64,000 nt of DNA, taken from contig NZ_NIPW01000010.1 in NCBI RefSeq assembly GCF_002196855.1, positions 1 to 64,000 on the forward strand. The letters run 5' to 3'. The DNA comes from Haematobacter genomosp. 1. Lineage in GTDB: Bacteria; Pseudomonadota; Alphaproteobacteria; Rhodobacterales; Rhodobacteraceae. Under the pieces are notes generated by a model. It ran no database searches. It was given only the letters and a program-made list of their open reading frames with translations, and was not told the origin of the DNA. Made by a program: the position numbers and the translations under genes. Positions 45,222 to 54,059 of the stretch are shown piece by piece. Each line of letters starts with the position of its first letter. The first letter of the stretch is position 1.

Positions 45222-46130
45222 TCAGGCATCGATTTCCTCTTCCTGAAGCTTCTTGCGATGCTGGAAAATCTCCTCCAGCACGAAATCCCGGAACGCGGCG
45301 ACCCGCTTGGAATGGCGAAGCTCCTCGGGATAGGCGAGAAAGACCGGCACCTCGCCGCTGTCCACATCGGGCAGCACCCGCACGAGCGAAGGGTCCGATT
45401 CGACCACGTAATGCGGCAGCACCCCGATGCCGAGGTTGTTGCGCACCGCCTGAAGCACCCCGAAGTAGTTGTTCACGTGCAGCGTCGCGCCGGGCTCATA
45501 GGTGGTGAGCATCTGGATGAGGTTCTTGCCCGCCGTGACCTGCGGGGTGGACGCGCTCTGGCAGATGAGCCGATGCTCCTTCAGCTCCGATAGCTGCGTG
45601 GGCGTGCCGTGCTTCTCCAGATATTCCGGGCTGGCGTAAAGGCGGATGTTCACGCTCATCAGCCGCTTGCGGATGAGGTCGGCCTGCGTCGGCTCCTTCA
45701 GGCGGATGGCCACGTCGGCCTCCCGCATCGGCAGGTCAAGAACGCGCTCCTCAAGGATCAGGTCGATCTTCAGATCGGGATACTTGTCATAGAGCGCGGC
45801 CAGCCGCGGCGCGAGCCAGATGGTGCCGAACCCGGTCGTGGTCGTCACCCGCAGCTCGCCATATACCTCGTCCGAGGAATCCCGGATCCGGGCGGCGGCG
45901 GCGTCCAGCCGCTTGACCATCGCATCGGTGGCCTCGAACAGCAGTTCCCCCTGTTCGGTGAGGATCAGGCCGCGCGCATGGCGGTGGAACAGGGTGGCGT
46001 TGAGGCTCTCCTCAAGCGCGCGGATCTGACGGCTCACCGCAGACTGGCTCAGGTGCAACGTCTCGCCCGCATGGGTAAGGCTTCCCGCATCGGCCACCGC
46101 GTGGAAGATGCGCAGCTTGTCCCAGTCCAT
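45222..46130 (-). CDS. LysR-family transcriptional regulator
   Basis: A 302-residue regulator. N-terminal winged helix DKLRIFHAVADAGSLTHAGETLHLSQSAVSRQIRALEESLNATLFHRHARG, then a periplasmic-binding-like effector domain (GTIWLAPRLAALYDKYPDLKIDLILEERVLDL). The target is unknown. It is divergent from murI across 250 bases, so it may regulate murI or, as a lone gene, act elsewhere. The candidate small RNA and terminator lie downstream. Confidence 0.92.
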   Translation of the reverse strand: MDWDKLRIFHAVADAGSLTHAGETLHLSQSAVSRQIRALEESLNATLFHRHARGLILTEQGELLFEATDAMVKRLDAAAARIRDSSDEVYGELRVTTTTGFGTIWLAPRLAALYDKYPDLKIDLILEERVLDLPMREADVAIRLKEPTQADLIRKRLMSVNIRLYASPEYLEKHGTPTQLSELKEHRLICQSASTPQVTAGKNLIQMLTTYEPGATLHVNNYFGVLQAVRNNLGIGVLPHYVVESDPSLVRVLPDVDSGEVPVFLAYPEELRHSKRVAAFRDFVLEEIFQHRKKLQEEEIDA

Positions 46131-46382
46131 TTTTCACGCCCTCGTTCTGACAGGTCCCATATAAAATCGAATGCCAGCCATGCAACAGGTGCAAGCCGCG
46201 TCGCAGCGTCTTTCGCCGCCAAAGTGGCGCGGCGGAGCGTTCATCTGCCACTCTGCGGCGTATATGCCCGCATTTTCGGCGCATTGTGGCGGACAACGAT
46301 GCTGCATCGCAGCGAAATGGCGCCGATGGATTTTCCCCACCCATCCGCTTAAGCAGTGGGTCTGCGAGTCGGAGGTGTGGGA

Positions 46383-47195
46383 ATGGCGGTCGGAGTGTTT
46401 GATTCGGGGCTTGGCGGCCTGACCGTGCTCGACGCCGTGGCCCGCCGCCTGCCGGATGTTCCTTTCGTCTATCTCGGTGACAATGCCCATGCGCCCTACG
46501 GCGTGCGGACGCCGGACGACATCTTCAACCTGACCTGCCGGTCCGTGGAGCGGCTGTGGGAGGAGGGCTGCGATCTGGTGATTCTCGCCTGCAACACCGC
46601 GTCCGCCGCCGCGCTCCGCCGGATGCAGGAGACATGGATGCCTGCCGACAAGCGGGTGCTGGGCGTCTTCGTGCCGCTGATCGAGGCGCTGACGGAGCGG
46701 CAATGGGGCGACAACTCCCCCCCGAGGGAGGTGGCCGTGCAGCACGTCGCGCTGTTCGCCACGCCTGCCACAGTCTCCTCCCGCGCGTTTCAGCGCGAAC
46801 TGGCCTTTCGCGCCATCGGTGTGGATGTGGAAGCCCAGCCCTGCGCCGGTGTCGTGGACGCGATCGAGCAGGGGGACGAGATGCTGGCGGAGGCGCTCGT
46901 CCATTCCCATGTGGAGGCGCTCAAACGCCGCATGCCGCGCCCGCAGGCCGCCATCCTCGGCTGCACCCACTATCCGCTTCTGGAGCGCGTGTTCCGCGAG
47001 GCGCTGGGGCCGGAAGTGAAGGTCTATTCACAGGCCGACATCGTGGCGGAAAGTCTCGCCGATTATCTCTCCCGCCATGCCGACATGCGGGGCAGGGGCG
47101 GGATTCCACGCTTCCTGACCACGGGCGATCCCGTCGCCGTCTCCCACAAGGCCACCCAGTTCCTCCGACGCCGTCTTGAGTTCGAGGCCGCGTAA
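46383..47195 (+). CDS. murI: glutamate racemase
   Basis: A 270-residue racemase providing D-glutamate for peptidoglycan. The start [19 protein letters not shown] follows a GGAGG at good spacing. Catalytic cysteines lie in [14 protein letters not shown] and [14 protein letters not shown], and [11 protein letters not shown] is a further family motif. In-frame codons upstream to 46356 are not needed. Confidence 0.95.
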   Translation: MAVGVFDSGLGGLTVLDAVARRLPDVPFVYLGDNAHAPYGVRTPDDIFNLTCRSVERLWEEGCDLVILACNTASAAALRRMQETWMPADKRVLGVFVPLIEALTERQWGDNSPPREVAVQHVALFATPATVSSRAFQRELAFRAIGVDVEAQPCAGVVDAIEQGDEMLAEALVHSHVEALKRRMPRPQAAILGCTHYPLLERVFREALGPEVKVYSQADIVAESLADYLSRHADMRGRGGIPRFLTTGDPVAVSHKATQFLRRRLEFEAA

Positions 47196-47212
47196 CGGGT
47201 CATTAACCCATT

Positions 47213-47229
47213 AATATCGAATAGATATT
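47213..47229. promoter_or_regulatory. inverted repeat in AT-rich upstream region of the VPLPA-CTERM gene
   Basis: AATATC (47213-47218) and GATATT (47224-47229) are perfect arms around GAATA, in an AT-rich patch about 70 bases before the VPLPA-CTERM gene. GGGT-CATTA-ACCC lies just upstream. This could be an operator or promoter element; no known motif is matched. Confidence 0.35.
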
Positions 47230-47299
47230 CCCTGTCTCGCCCCTTGCGCCTTCGCGTGGCCGGGACGATCTTCCTGGCTTCCATCACAGGGGATCGACG

Positions 47300-47926
47300 A
47301 TGCGTTTCACCTCAGGGCGTTTCACCTCAAGGGCGGTCCACCGCCTTTTCTGCCTCGCCGCGGCGGGGGGATTTCTGGCCTGTCCGGCTGCAGCCGCGAC
47401 CTTGAGCGAAGCCGATGTCGGGATGTTCAGCCACGACTGGTCAAGCCCCAGCATCATCTCGGGCGTGTCCGGGGTCACGGGCACGACGGGCGACGGCTAC
47501 GACATGTTCCGCTTCGATCTGCCCGCCGGCCCGCGTGAGTTGACGATCAGCTTTTCGGCCGGGTCGCGCATGGGCTATTCCTACTCCGCCGGGTCCACGC
47601 TGATGTACTCGCTGACGGGGTTTCCATGGGGCTGGTCCGGGGCGACGCTCGGCACCGTCCAGATAGACTGGAACCAGCAGGCGGACCGCCTCCTTCATCT
47701 CTCGCTGGACGAGGCGTTCGAGGGCACGCTCTACCTCGCGCTCTACAACACCCACGGCGCGATGGACTATGCGATCAACGGGCTGATGGCCCCCACGACG
47801 GGTCGCGTTCAGGTGGAGGTTCCCGCCGCCGTTCCGCTTCCGGCGGGCCTCGCGCTGCTCGGCTCCGTGCTAGGCGCGGGTGGCCTTTTCGCACTTCGCC
47901 GGAGGCGCGACGCAGCGGCTTCTTGA
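47300..47926 (+). CDS. VPLPA-CTERM sorting-domain protein
   Basis: A 208-residue exported protein. A signal peptide ends near [10 protein letters not shown] compact Gly/Ser/Thr-rich, beta-predicted body (about 35-165) follows with no recognised domain. The last ~28 residues are a sorting tail: [21 protein letters not shown], then FALRRRR, i.e. VPLPA motif, one membrane helix, arginine cluster. Such tails are read by exosortase-type enzymes (related to PEP-CTERM) and usually mark surface or matrix proteins. No exosortase gene is in the window. Confidence 0.82.
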   Translation: MRFTSGRFTSRAVHRLFCLAAAGGFLACPAAAATLSEADVGMFSHDWSSPSIISGVSGVTGTTGDGYDMFRFDLPAGPRELTISFSAGSRMGYSYSAGSTLMYSLTGFPWGWSGATLGTVQIDWNQQADRLLHLSLDEAFEGTLYLALYNTHGAMDYAINGLMAPTTGRVQVEVPAAVPLPAGLALLGSVLGAGGLFALRRRRDAAAS

Positions 47927-47963
47927 CCTTGGGGGTGGCGCGGTCGAAAAGGGGGCCGCTGAA

Positions 47964-47989
47964 GGGGCCGGTCGGGAGTGTCCGGCCCC
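47964..47989 (+). terminator. hairpin between the VPLPA-CTERM gene and argC
   Basis: A perfect 8-bp stem GGGGCCGG (47964-47971) / CCGGCCCC (47982-47989) lies 38 bases after the stop and 30 bases before argC. No T-run follows, so termination would be weak or factor-assisted. Confidence 0.4.
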
Positions 47990-48018
47990 GATCGTCCATG
48001 CAAGAGGGAACCCGTCCG

Positions 48019-49047
48019 ATGACCCTTTCCGTCGCCATCCTTGGTGCGTCCGGCTACACCGGAGCGGAACTTGTCCGCCTGATCGCCACGCATCCCGAGC
48101 TGCGTATCGCCGCGCTCACCGGCGACCGAAAGGCCGGCATGTCCATGGGCGACGTGTTCCCCTTCCTGCGCCACATGAGCCTGCCCGATCTGGAAAAGAT
48201 CGAGGATGTGGATTTCGCGAAGGTGGACCTGTGCTTCTGTGCGCTGCCCCATGCCACGTCGCAGGCCGTCATCAGCGCGCTTCCGCGCGATCTGAAGATC
48301 GTCGATCTTTCCGCCGATTTCCGGCTTCGCGATCCGGCGGAATACGAGAAATGGTATGGCAAGCCGCATGCCGCCGTAGAGCTTCAGAAGGAGGCCGTCT
48401 ATGGCCTCACCGAATTCTACCGTGACGACATCCGGGGGGCGCGTCTCGTCGCAGGCACCGGCTGCAACGCCGCGACCGGCCAGTATGCGCTCCGCCCGCT
48501 GATCGAGGCCGGGGTGATCGACCTTGACGATATCCTGATCGACCTGAAGGCAGGCGTCTCCGGCGCCGGGCGCAGCCTGAAGGAGCCGAACCTTCACGCG
48601 GAATTGTCCGAAGGCGCGCATCCCTATTCCGCGGGTGGCACACATCGCCATCTGGGCGAGTTCGATCAGGAATTCTCCAAGGCCGCGGGCCGCCCGGTCC
48701 GGGTGCAGTTCACGCCGCATCTGCTGCCGATGAACCGCGGCATCCTCGCCAATGTCTATGTGAAGGGCGATCCGCAGGCGGTGCACCGGGCGCTGGCGGA
48801 GCGTTATGCGGCGGAGCCGTTCCTGCACGTGCTGCCCTTCGGCACCTTGCCCTCCACCCGGCATGTGCGCGGCAGCAACTATGTCCATATCGGCGTGATC
48901 GGCGACCGCATTCCCGGCCGCGCCATGGTCGTCGCGGCGCTTGACAACCTTGCCAAGGGGTCGTCTGGTCAGGCGATCCAGAATGCGAACCTGATGCTGG
49001 GAGTGGAGGAGACGGCGGGGCTGACACTGGCTCCCGTCTTCCCGTAA
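48019..49047 (+). CDS. argC: N-acetyl-gamma-glutamyl-phosphate reductase
   Basis: A 342-residue NADPH-dependent reductase of arginine synthesis. The N-terminal motif is [19 protein letters not shown]. The catalytic Cys lies in [18 protein letters not shown], and the late motif is [18 protein letters not shown]. The start at 48019 follows GAGGGA; an in-frame ATG at 47998 is less likely. ccmE follows 9 bases after the stop, so arginine and cytochrome maturation genes share a transcript here. Confidence 0.95.
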   Translation: MTLSVAILGASGYTGAELVRLIATHPELRIAALTGDRKAGMSMGDVFPFLRHMSLPDLEKIEDVDFAKVDLCFCALPHATSQAVISALPRDLKIVDLSADFRLRDPAEYEKWYGKPHAAVELQKEAVYGLTEFYRDDIRGARLVAGTGCNAATGQYALRPLIEAGVIDLDDILIDLKAGVSGAGRSLKEPNLHAELSEGAHPYSAGGTHRHLGEFDQEFSKAAGRPVRVQFTPHLLPMNRGILANVYVKGDPQAVHRALAERYAAEPFLHVLPFGTLPSTRHVRGSNYVHIGVIGDRIPGRAMVVAALDNLAKGSSGQAIQNANLMLGVEETAGLTLAPVFP

Positions 49048-49056
49048 GGGGGCCGG

Positions 49057-49503
49057 ATGAGGGGGCTGAAAAAAAAGCGCAGGATTCAGGTGATCCTCGT
49101 AGCGGTGGTGGCGCTGGCGCTCTCCACCGCCATGATCGGTTACGCGATGCGTGACGGGATCAACTTCTTCCGCTCGCCCAGTCAGGTGGTGGAGGCGCCG
49201 CCCGGCCCCAGCGAGGTGTTCCGCATCGGTGGTCTGGTGGAAAAGGGCAGCCTCATCCGGGGGGAGGGCACGACGGTGAGCTTCCGCGTCACGGATGGCG
49301 GCGCTTCGGTGCCCGTGACATTCACCGGCGTCCTTCCAGACCTGTTCGGCGAGGATGAGGGCATGGTCGGCATGGGCAGGCTTGTCGGCGGTGTCTTCGA
49401 GGCGAGCGAAATCCTCGCCAAGCACGACGAGACCTATATGCCGAAAGAGGTCGTGGACGCCCTCAAGGAACAGGGCGTTTACAAGGATCCGGGCGCGAGC
49501 TGA
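49057..49503 (+). CDS. ccmE: cytochrome c-type biogenesis haem chaperone CcmE
   Basis: A 148-residue protein with one N-terminal membrane anchor (about 10-30) and an OB-fold periplasmic domain. The covalent haem ligand motif HxxxY is present (ILAKHDETYMPKE; His about 123, Tyr about 127). It passes haem to CcmF/CcmH. ccmF and ccmH follow only after a 2-kb insertion containing an endolysin/holin pair and two repeats. Confidence 0.95.
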   Translation: MRGLKKKRRIQVILVAVVALALSTAMIGYAMRDGINFFRSPSQVVEAPPGPSEVFRIGGLVEKGSLIRGEGTTVSFRVTDGGASVPVTFTGVLPDLFGEDEGMVGMGRLVGGVFEASEILAKHDETYMPKEVVDALKEQGVYKDPGAS

Positions 49504-50049
49504 CCCATCGGAGGGTCGGGCGCGTACCGACTTCAGCGGGTCTGGTCTGGCCGGACCTGCCTGCCCGACGATCGGCCCTGCTTCCCCTCCATCGCAACCT
49601 TCCCCTGCACCGGCATTGACCCTGCCGGACCATTGACCCTGCCGGGCCATACACGGCGTCCTTGTCCGCGCCGGTTTCCCAGCCTGCTCCGGCGATCCCG
49701 TGCCCGGCTGGCGGGCTGCTGAAAAAGTCCTGACGCGTCATGACTATGCGCCGGAAACCGGAAAATCGGCCCGGGGATATATGGATTCCGACTGGATTTC
49801 CTCGGGCGGGGAGCGATTTCCGCTCCAACAGAAGCCAATAAGCCTTTTTCAGCAGCCTGCTAGCGGCCAGCGGAACCTCCACCCTGCCCATGCGGCGCGA
49901 ACCCCGGGCGTTGCCCGAATGGCCCCGCTGAACAGCCACCTCAGGCCCGCAACATGCGGCACCCATGCAACGCACGGTGCCCAAACCTCGCCTTAGATCT
50001 CCCTCGCCATGATGCCCCGATCAGAGCAATCGCTCAGAAAGGGACTGTC
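49504..50049. other. gene-free stretch holding a tandem 17-mer and repeat copy 1
   Basis: No gene is seen. Two adjacent 17-base units, CATTGACCCTGCCGGAC and CATTGACCCTGCCGGGC, lie at 49614-49647. The MITE-like element follows at 49711-49860. The remaining 190 bases before the endolysin show no clear promoter, and no CtrA-type TTAA pair was found. Confidence 0.5.
49711..49860 (+). repeat. MITE-like dispersed repeat, copy 1 (most complete)
   Basis: A 150-bp element with nearly perfect 17-bp terminal inverted repeats: GC(G)GGCTGCTGAAAAAG (49711-49727) and its inverse CTTTTTCAGCAGCCTGC (49844-49860). The inner 12 bp are exact. Internal blocks CGGAAACCGGAAAATCGGCCCGG and GAGCGATTTCC recur in copies 2 and 3. 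No ORF. This is the structure of a non-autonomous element mobilised by an external transposase, or of a folded regulatory repeat. Confidence 0.75.
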
Positions 50050-50679
50050 ATGCCGCCGAGCCGCCATCTGTCGATCCGTCGTGTCGCCGAGGAAATCGTC
50101 CTGCGCGAAGGCGGCTATGTCAACGACCCCGACGATCCGGGCGGGGCCACGAACCTTGGCATCACGCTTGCCACCCTGCGCGGGCTGGGGCTGGACATCG
50201 ACGGAGACGGGCGGGTGACGGAGAATGACCTGCTGGCGCTTACCCCGCCGATGGCCACGGACATCTACCTTGAGCACTACTGGCGCAGGCCGCGGCTCGA
50301 CCTGCTGCCCGGCGCGCTTCAGCCGCCGGTTTTCGACATGCGCGTCCATTCCGGCGATACCGGCGTTCGTCTGTTGCAGGAGATGCTAGGCCGTCTGGGC
50401 CAGCCCTGTGCTGTGGACGGTATCGTCGGTCCGCAGACCGCCGCAGCCGCCGGCCGCGCCGCCCGTCAGGCGGGGGAGGACCGGCTGGCGGAAAGCTATG
50501 GAATCGCGCGGCGCGACTATTACTATCGCCTCGCCGACAGGCGGCCCGCCAGCCGCAAATATTGCCTGGGCCGCGACGGGGGCAAGGGCGGCTGGATCGT
50601 CCGGGCGGAGGCGTTCCTGCCCGCGGCGCTGCATTACACCCCGGCCCAGCATCGCGCACGGGTGGCGGCATGGCGCTGA
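50050..50679 (+). CDS. glycoside hydrolase family 108 endolysin (gene transfer agent release type)
   Basis: A 209-residue peptidoglycan hydrolase. The N-terminal motif EEIVLREGGYVNDPDDPGGATNLGIT is the GH108 signature, with catalytic Glu in REGGY. A C-terminal peptidoglycan-binding part follows, with GQPCAVDGIVGPQTAAAAG. No signal peptide is seen, so export would rely on the holin encoded next. It overlaps the holin gene by 10 bases. In Rhodobacter capsulatus a GH108-type endolysin with a 3-TM holin releases GTA particles, and this pair matches that type. Confidence 0.87.
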   Translation: MPPSRHLSIRRVAEEIVLREGGYVNDPDDPGGATNLGITLATLRGLGLDIDGDGRVTENDLLALTPPMATDIYLEHYWRRPRLDLLPGALQPPVFDMRVHSGDTGVRLLQEMLGRLGQPCAVDGIVGPQTAAAAGRAARQAGEDRLAESYGIARRDYYYRLADRRPASRKYCLGRDGGKGGWIVRAEAFLPAALHYTPAQHRARVAAWR

Positions 50680-51050
50680 CGCCCCGCGCAGGGCTGCGGG
50701 CGGTGGAGGCGCTGGGGGCGGCCGCCGCGCTCTTCGGTCAGATCGCCGCACGGGCGGCCGAACGGGGGGAGGATGTCCTGCTGCGCAAGCCAGGGGAACT
50801 TTCGCGCTATGACCGGATCGTCGACGGGCTGAACCGCCTGCCGCGCCCGCTTCTCGCGCTCGGAACGATCGGCCTGTTCATCCATGCGATGACGGACCCG
50901 GAGGCCTTTGCGCGGCGCATGACGGGTCTCGCTGCCGTGCCGGAGCCGCTGTGGTGGCTGCTGGGGGCGGTCGTGTCCTTCCACTTCGGCGCGCGCGAGG
51001 CGCATTATCTCCGCTCCTCCCGCCCCGCTCCGCCAAATGATGAGGGCTGA
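50670..51050 (+). CDS. holin of three membrane segments (GTA release type)
   Basis: A 126-residue protein. One amphipathic/hydrophobic segment lies near the N-terminus (AVEALGAAAALFGQIAARA), then RYDRIVDGLNRLPRPLLALGTIGLFIHAM, and finally EPLWWLLGAVVSFHFGAREAHYLR. Placement behind a GH108 muramidase and the RPLLALGTIGLF pattern fit the GTA_holin_3TM family. It would permeabilise the inner membrane to let the endolysin reach the wall. Stands between ccmE and ccmF. Confidence 0.83.
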   Translation: MALTPRAGLRAVEALGAAAALFGQIAARAAERGEDVLLRKPGELSRYDRIVDGLNRLPRPLLALGTIGLFIHAMTDPEAFARRMTGLAAVPEPLWWLLGAVVSFHFGAREAHYLRSSRPAPPNDEG

Positions 51051-51177
51051 CAGTGCGAGGGTCGGGGGACGCCACCGGGACGCGTGGACAGCCCCTTCCC
51101 CTGCCATCCCGCCGAAGTCTCCGCCCGCGCAAGAGCTGGATGCGGCCCTTCCCGTTGTGGCGGTGCAAAACCGGGTT

Positions 51178-51342
51178 GGCAGGCTCCTGAAGACGTTCTG
51201 AACCGTCGTGTTCATGCTCTGGAAATCGGGAAATGCGGCCCGGCAGTGATCCGAAATGTGCAGATTTCCGGCTGAATTTCGTCAGATCGTGACCGATTTC
51301 CGCTTCGGCACAGACCTGAAAGCCTTTTTCGGCAGCCTGTCA
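51178..51342 (+). repeat. MITE-like dispersed repeat, copy 2 (same orientation as copy 1)
   Basis: About 165 bp. The ends GGCAGGCTCCTGAAGACG and CTTTTTCGGCAGCCTGTC are a decayed version of the copy 1 ends. Internal blocks GGAAATCGGGAAAT, GCGGCCCGG and CGATTTCCGCT line up in the same order. The rest of the 51051-51544 gap has no gene; it includes two adjacent 14-mers CCCGCGACATCACT at 51468-51495. Confidence 0.65.
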
Positions 51343-51544
51343 GGCGGTCAATGAATTGGGGGCGAACTGACCTGCCGAATTCCGCTTGGTGCTTGCTGAC
51401 GCGCCATGCGGAGGGAGGGATTGGGGACAGTTTTACGGAGTCTGGTTCCCCCCGGTGACCTCTCCCTCCCGCGACATCACTCCCGCGACATCACTGCCGC
51501 GCGACCAGACTTCCGGGGGATTGGCGCGGCTGCGGACAGGGCAT

Positions 51545-53533
51545 ATGATCGGCAGCATGTTTGTAGAGCTTGGCCACTTCGCCCTCATCCTCGCCTTCAT
51601 GGTGGCCATCCTGCAGATGGTCGTCCCCTTCGTGGGCGCGCAGAAGGGTTGGCGTGCGTGGATGGCGGTGGGGGAGCCTGCCGCCTCGGCGCAGTTCCTG
51701 CTGCTCGCCTTCTCCTTCGCCGCCCTGACCTATGCCTTCGTGACCTCGGATTTCTCGGTGCGGCTGGTGGTTGCCAATTCGCATACCGACAAGCCGATGC
51801 TCTACAAGGTCGCGGGCGTCTGGGGCAATCATGAGGGGTCGATGCTCCTCTGGGTGCTGATCCTTGCGCTGTTCGGGGCCTGCGCGGGCTGGTTCGGCGG
51901 CAATCTGCCCGACCGGCTCCGTGCGCGGGTTCTTTCGGTGCAGGCGGCGATCGGCGTGGCCTTTCTCGCCTTCATCCTATTCACCTCGAACCCGTTCCTG
52001 CGCCTTGCGGTGCCGCCCTTCAACGGGACGGACCTGAACCCGCTCTTGCAGGATCCGGGCCTCGCCTTCCATCCGCCCTTCCTCTACCTTGGCTATGTCG
52101 GGCTCTCCATGTCCTTCTCCTTCGCCGTCGCCGCGATGATCGAGGGCAAGGTAGATGCCGCCTGGGCGCGCTGGGTCCGGCCCTGGACGCTGGCCGCATG
52201 GCTTTTCCTGACCATCGGCATCGCGCTCGGAAGCTGGTGGGCCTATTACGAACTGGGGTGGGGCGGCTTCTGGTTCTGGGATCCGGTGGAGAACGCCTCC
52301 TTCATGCCGTGGCTGATCGCCGCCGCGCTGCTGCATTCCGCCATCGTGGTGGAAAAGCGGGAGGCCCTGAAAAGCTGGACGATCCTGCTCGCGATCCTCG
52401 CCTTCGGTTTCTCGCTCGTTGGCACCTTCATCGTGCGGTCCGGTGTGATCACCTCCGTCCATGCCTTTGCGTCGGATCCGACACGGGGCGTGTTCATCCT
52501 CGCCATCCTCGCGGTATTCGTGGGCGGTGCGCTCACCCTCTACGCCGCGCGGGCAGGGTCGATGCAGGCCAAGGGCATCTTCAGCCTCGTCAGCCGTGAA
52601 TCCGCGCTGGTGGCCAATAACATCCTGCTGGCCGTCGCGGCCTTCGTGGTGTTCATCGGAACGATCTGGCCGTTGGTGGCGGAGCTTGCCTTCGGGCGCG
52701 TCCTTTCCGTCGGGCCGCCGTTCTTCGACGCCGCCTTCACCCCCTTCATGATCGTGCTGGCGCTAATCCTGCCGGCAGGCGCCCTCCTGCCGTGGAAGCG
52801 GGGAGAGATGCGGCGCGTCCTGCTTCCGCTGCGGGGCGCGCTGGCGCTGTCCGTGGCCATCGGGCTGCTGGTCTATGCGGTGCAGTCCGGGCATTCCGCG
52901 CTGGGGCCGATCGGCGTGGCGCTGGGCGTCTGGCTCATTCTCGGCGCGGGCGTGGACCTGTGGCAGCGCACGGGGCGGGAAGGGATCCGCCGCCGCCTTG
53001 GCCGCCTGACCCGCCTGCCGCGTGCCGACTGGGGCCGGGCGGTCGCGCATGGCGGCCTTGGCGTGACGTTCATCGGCATTGCCGCGATGCTCGCGTGGAA
53101 TGTGGAAGATATCCGCGTCGTCCAGACGGGCGAAAGCTTTGAGGTCGGGCAATATACCATCACGCTCGACGGCGTCCGGCGGGTGCAGGGGCCCAACTTC
53201 CAGTCCACGACCGCCGATATGACGGTGCGGGAGGGGGGGCGTTTCATCGCCACCATGCACCCGGAGAAACGCTTCTACCCCGTCGCCGGAATGCCCACCA
53301 CGGAGGCGGCGATCCACAACGGCTTCCTGCGCGACATCTACCTGGTCATCGGGGATCCGCAGACGGGCGGCGGCTGGGCCGTCCGCAGCTACATCAAGCC
53401 CTTTGCCAACTGGATCTGGGGCGGCGCCATCCTGATGTCTCTGGGCGGTTTGCTCAGCCTCACGGACCGGCGCTACCGCGTCGCGGCGGGGGCGCGACGG
53501 CAATCCCCGGCGGTGCAGGTCGCGGCGGAATGA
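51545..53533 (+). CDS. ccmF: haem lyase CcmF
   Basis: About 662 residues and up to 15 membrane helices. It contains the periplasmic WWD domain (ELGWGGFWFWDPVENASFMPWL) and conserved haem-handling histidines. It attaches haem from CcmE to apocytochromes with CcmH. The frame is open back to 51386, but the family start is near ELGHFALILAF. I list ATG 51545, which has a weak GGACAGG upstream; ATG 51557 is equally possible. ccmH overlaps by four bases. Confidence 0.93.
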   Translation: MIGSMFVELGHFALILAFMVAILQMVVPFVGAQKGWRAWMAVGEPAASAQFLLLAFSFAALTYAFVTSDFSVRLVVANSHTDKPMLYKVAGVWGNHEGSMLLWVLILALFGACAGWFGGNLPDRLRARVLSVQAAIGVAFLAFILFTSNPFLRLAVPPFNGTDLNPLLQDPGLAFHPPFLYLGYVGLSMSFSFAVAAMIEGKVDAAWARWVRPWTLAAWLFLTIGIALGSWWAYYELGWGGFWFWDPVENASFMPWLIAAALLHSAIVVEKREALKSWTILLAILAFGFSLVGTFIVRSGVITSVHAFASDPTRGVFILAILAVFVGGALTLYAARAGSMQAKGIFSLVSRESALVANNILLAVAAFVVFIGTIWPLVAELAFGRVLSVGPPFFDAAFTPFMIVLALILPAGALLPWKRGEMRRVLLPLRGALALSVAIGLLVYAVQSGHSALGPIGVALGVWLILGAGVDLWQRTGREGIRRRLGRLTRLPRADWGRAVAHGGLGVTFIGIAAMLAWNVEDIRVVQTGESFEVGQYTITLDGVRRVQGPNFQSTTADMTVREGGRFIATMHPEKRFYPVAGMPTTEAAIHNGFLRDIYLVIGDPQTGGGWAVRSYIKPFANWIWGGAILMSLGGLLSLTDRRYRVAAGARRQSPAVQVAAE

Positions 53534-53985
53534 GGGTTCTGCGCCTGCTGGTCGCGGTCCTGCTCCTTGCCGGTCCCGCCTTCGCCGTTCAGCCGGACGA
53601 GATGCTGTCCGATCCGGGGCTGGAGGCCCGGGCGCGGCACATCAGCCAGGGTCTCCGCTGCACCCAGTGCCGGAACGAGAATATCGACGAGTCGAATGCC
53701 GGCATCGCCCGCGACCTGCGCCTTCTGGTGCGGGAGCGGCTTCTGGCGGGCGAAAGCGACGCGCGAGTCATCGATTATGTCGTTGACCGCTACGGGGAAT
53801 TCGTGCTGCTCCAGCCGACGGTGACCGGCATGAACTGGGTGCTGTGGCTTGCCGGCCCGGTGATGCTGCTGGCGGCGGGGGGCATCGCCTTTGCCTATGT
53901 CCGCCGCCGTGACTCCAGCCGGGAACAGCCCGAGCCGCTGACCGAGGCGGAGGCGGAGAAGGTGCGCCGCATCCTTGGAGAGTAG
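53530..53985 (+). CDS. ccmH: cytochrome c-type biogenesis thioredoxin-like protein CcmH
   Basis: A 151-residue protein. The signal/anchor ends near AFAV-QPDE. The thiol motif is LRCTQCRNENIDESN, and a C-terminal membrane helix follows (MNWVLWLAGPVMLLAAGGIAFAYV) with a cytoplasmic tail. It reduces or holds apocytochrome CxxCH for haem attachment. This is the short form without the TPR domain (CcmI). Confidence 0.94.
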   Translation: MRVLRLLVAVLLLAGPAFAVQPDEMLSDPGLEARARHISQGLRCTQCRNENIDESNAGIARDLRLLVRERLLAGESDARVIDYVVDRYGEFVLLQPTVTGMNWVLWLAGPVMLLAAGGIAFAYVRRRDSSREQPEPLTEAEAEKVRRILGE

Positions 53986-54059
53986 CGCCGGGTGACGCAA
54001 GGTTGGCCCTTCCGCGGGGCCTTGGCGTGGCTATGCTCCCCGTGCAAAGGGAGGCACTC

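Noticed and set aside
47195-47220. CtrA-type site upstream of the VPLPA-CTERM gene
   Set aside because: TTAA occurs twice, but with 4 bases between instead of the 7 of a CtrA box.
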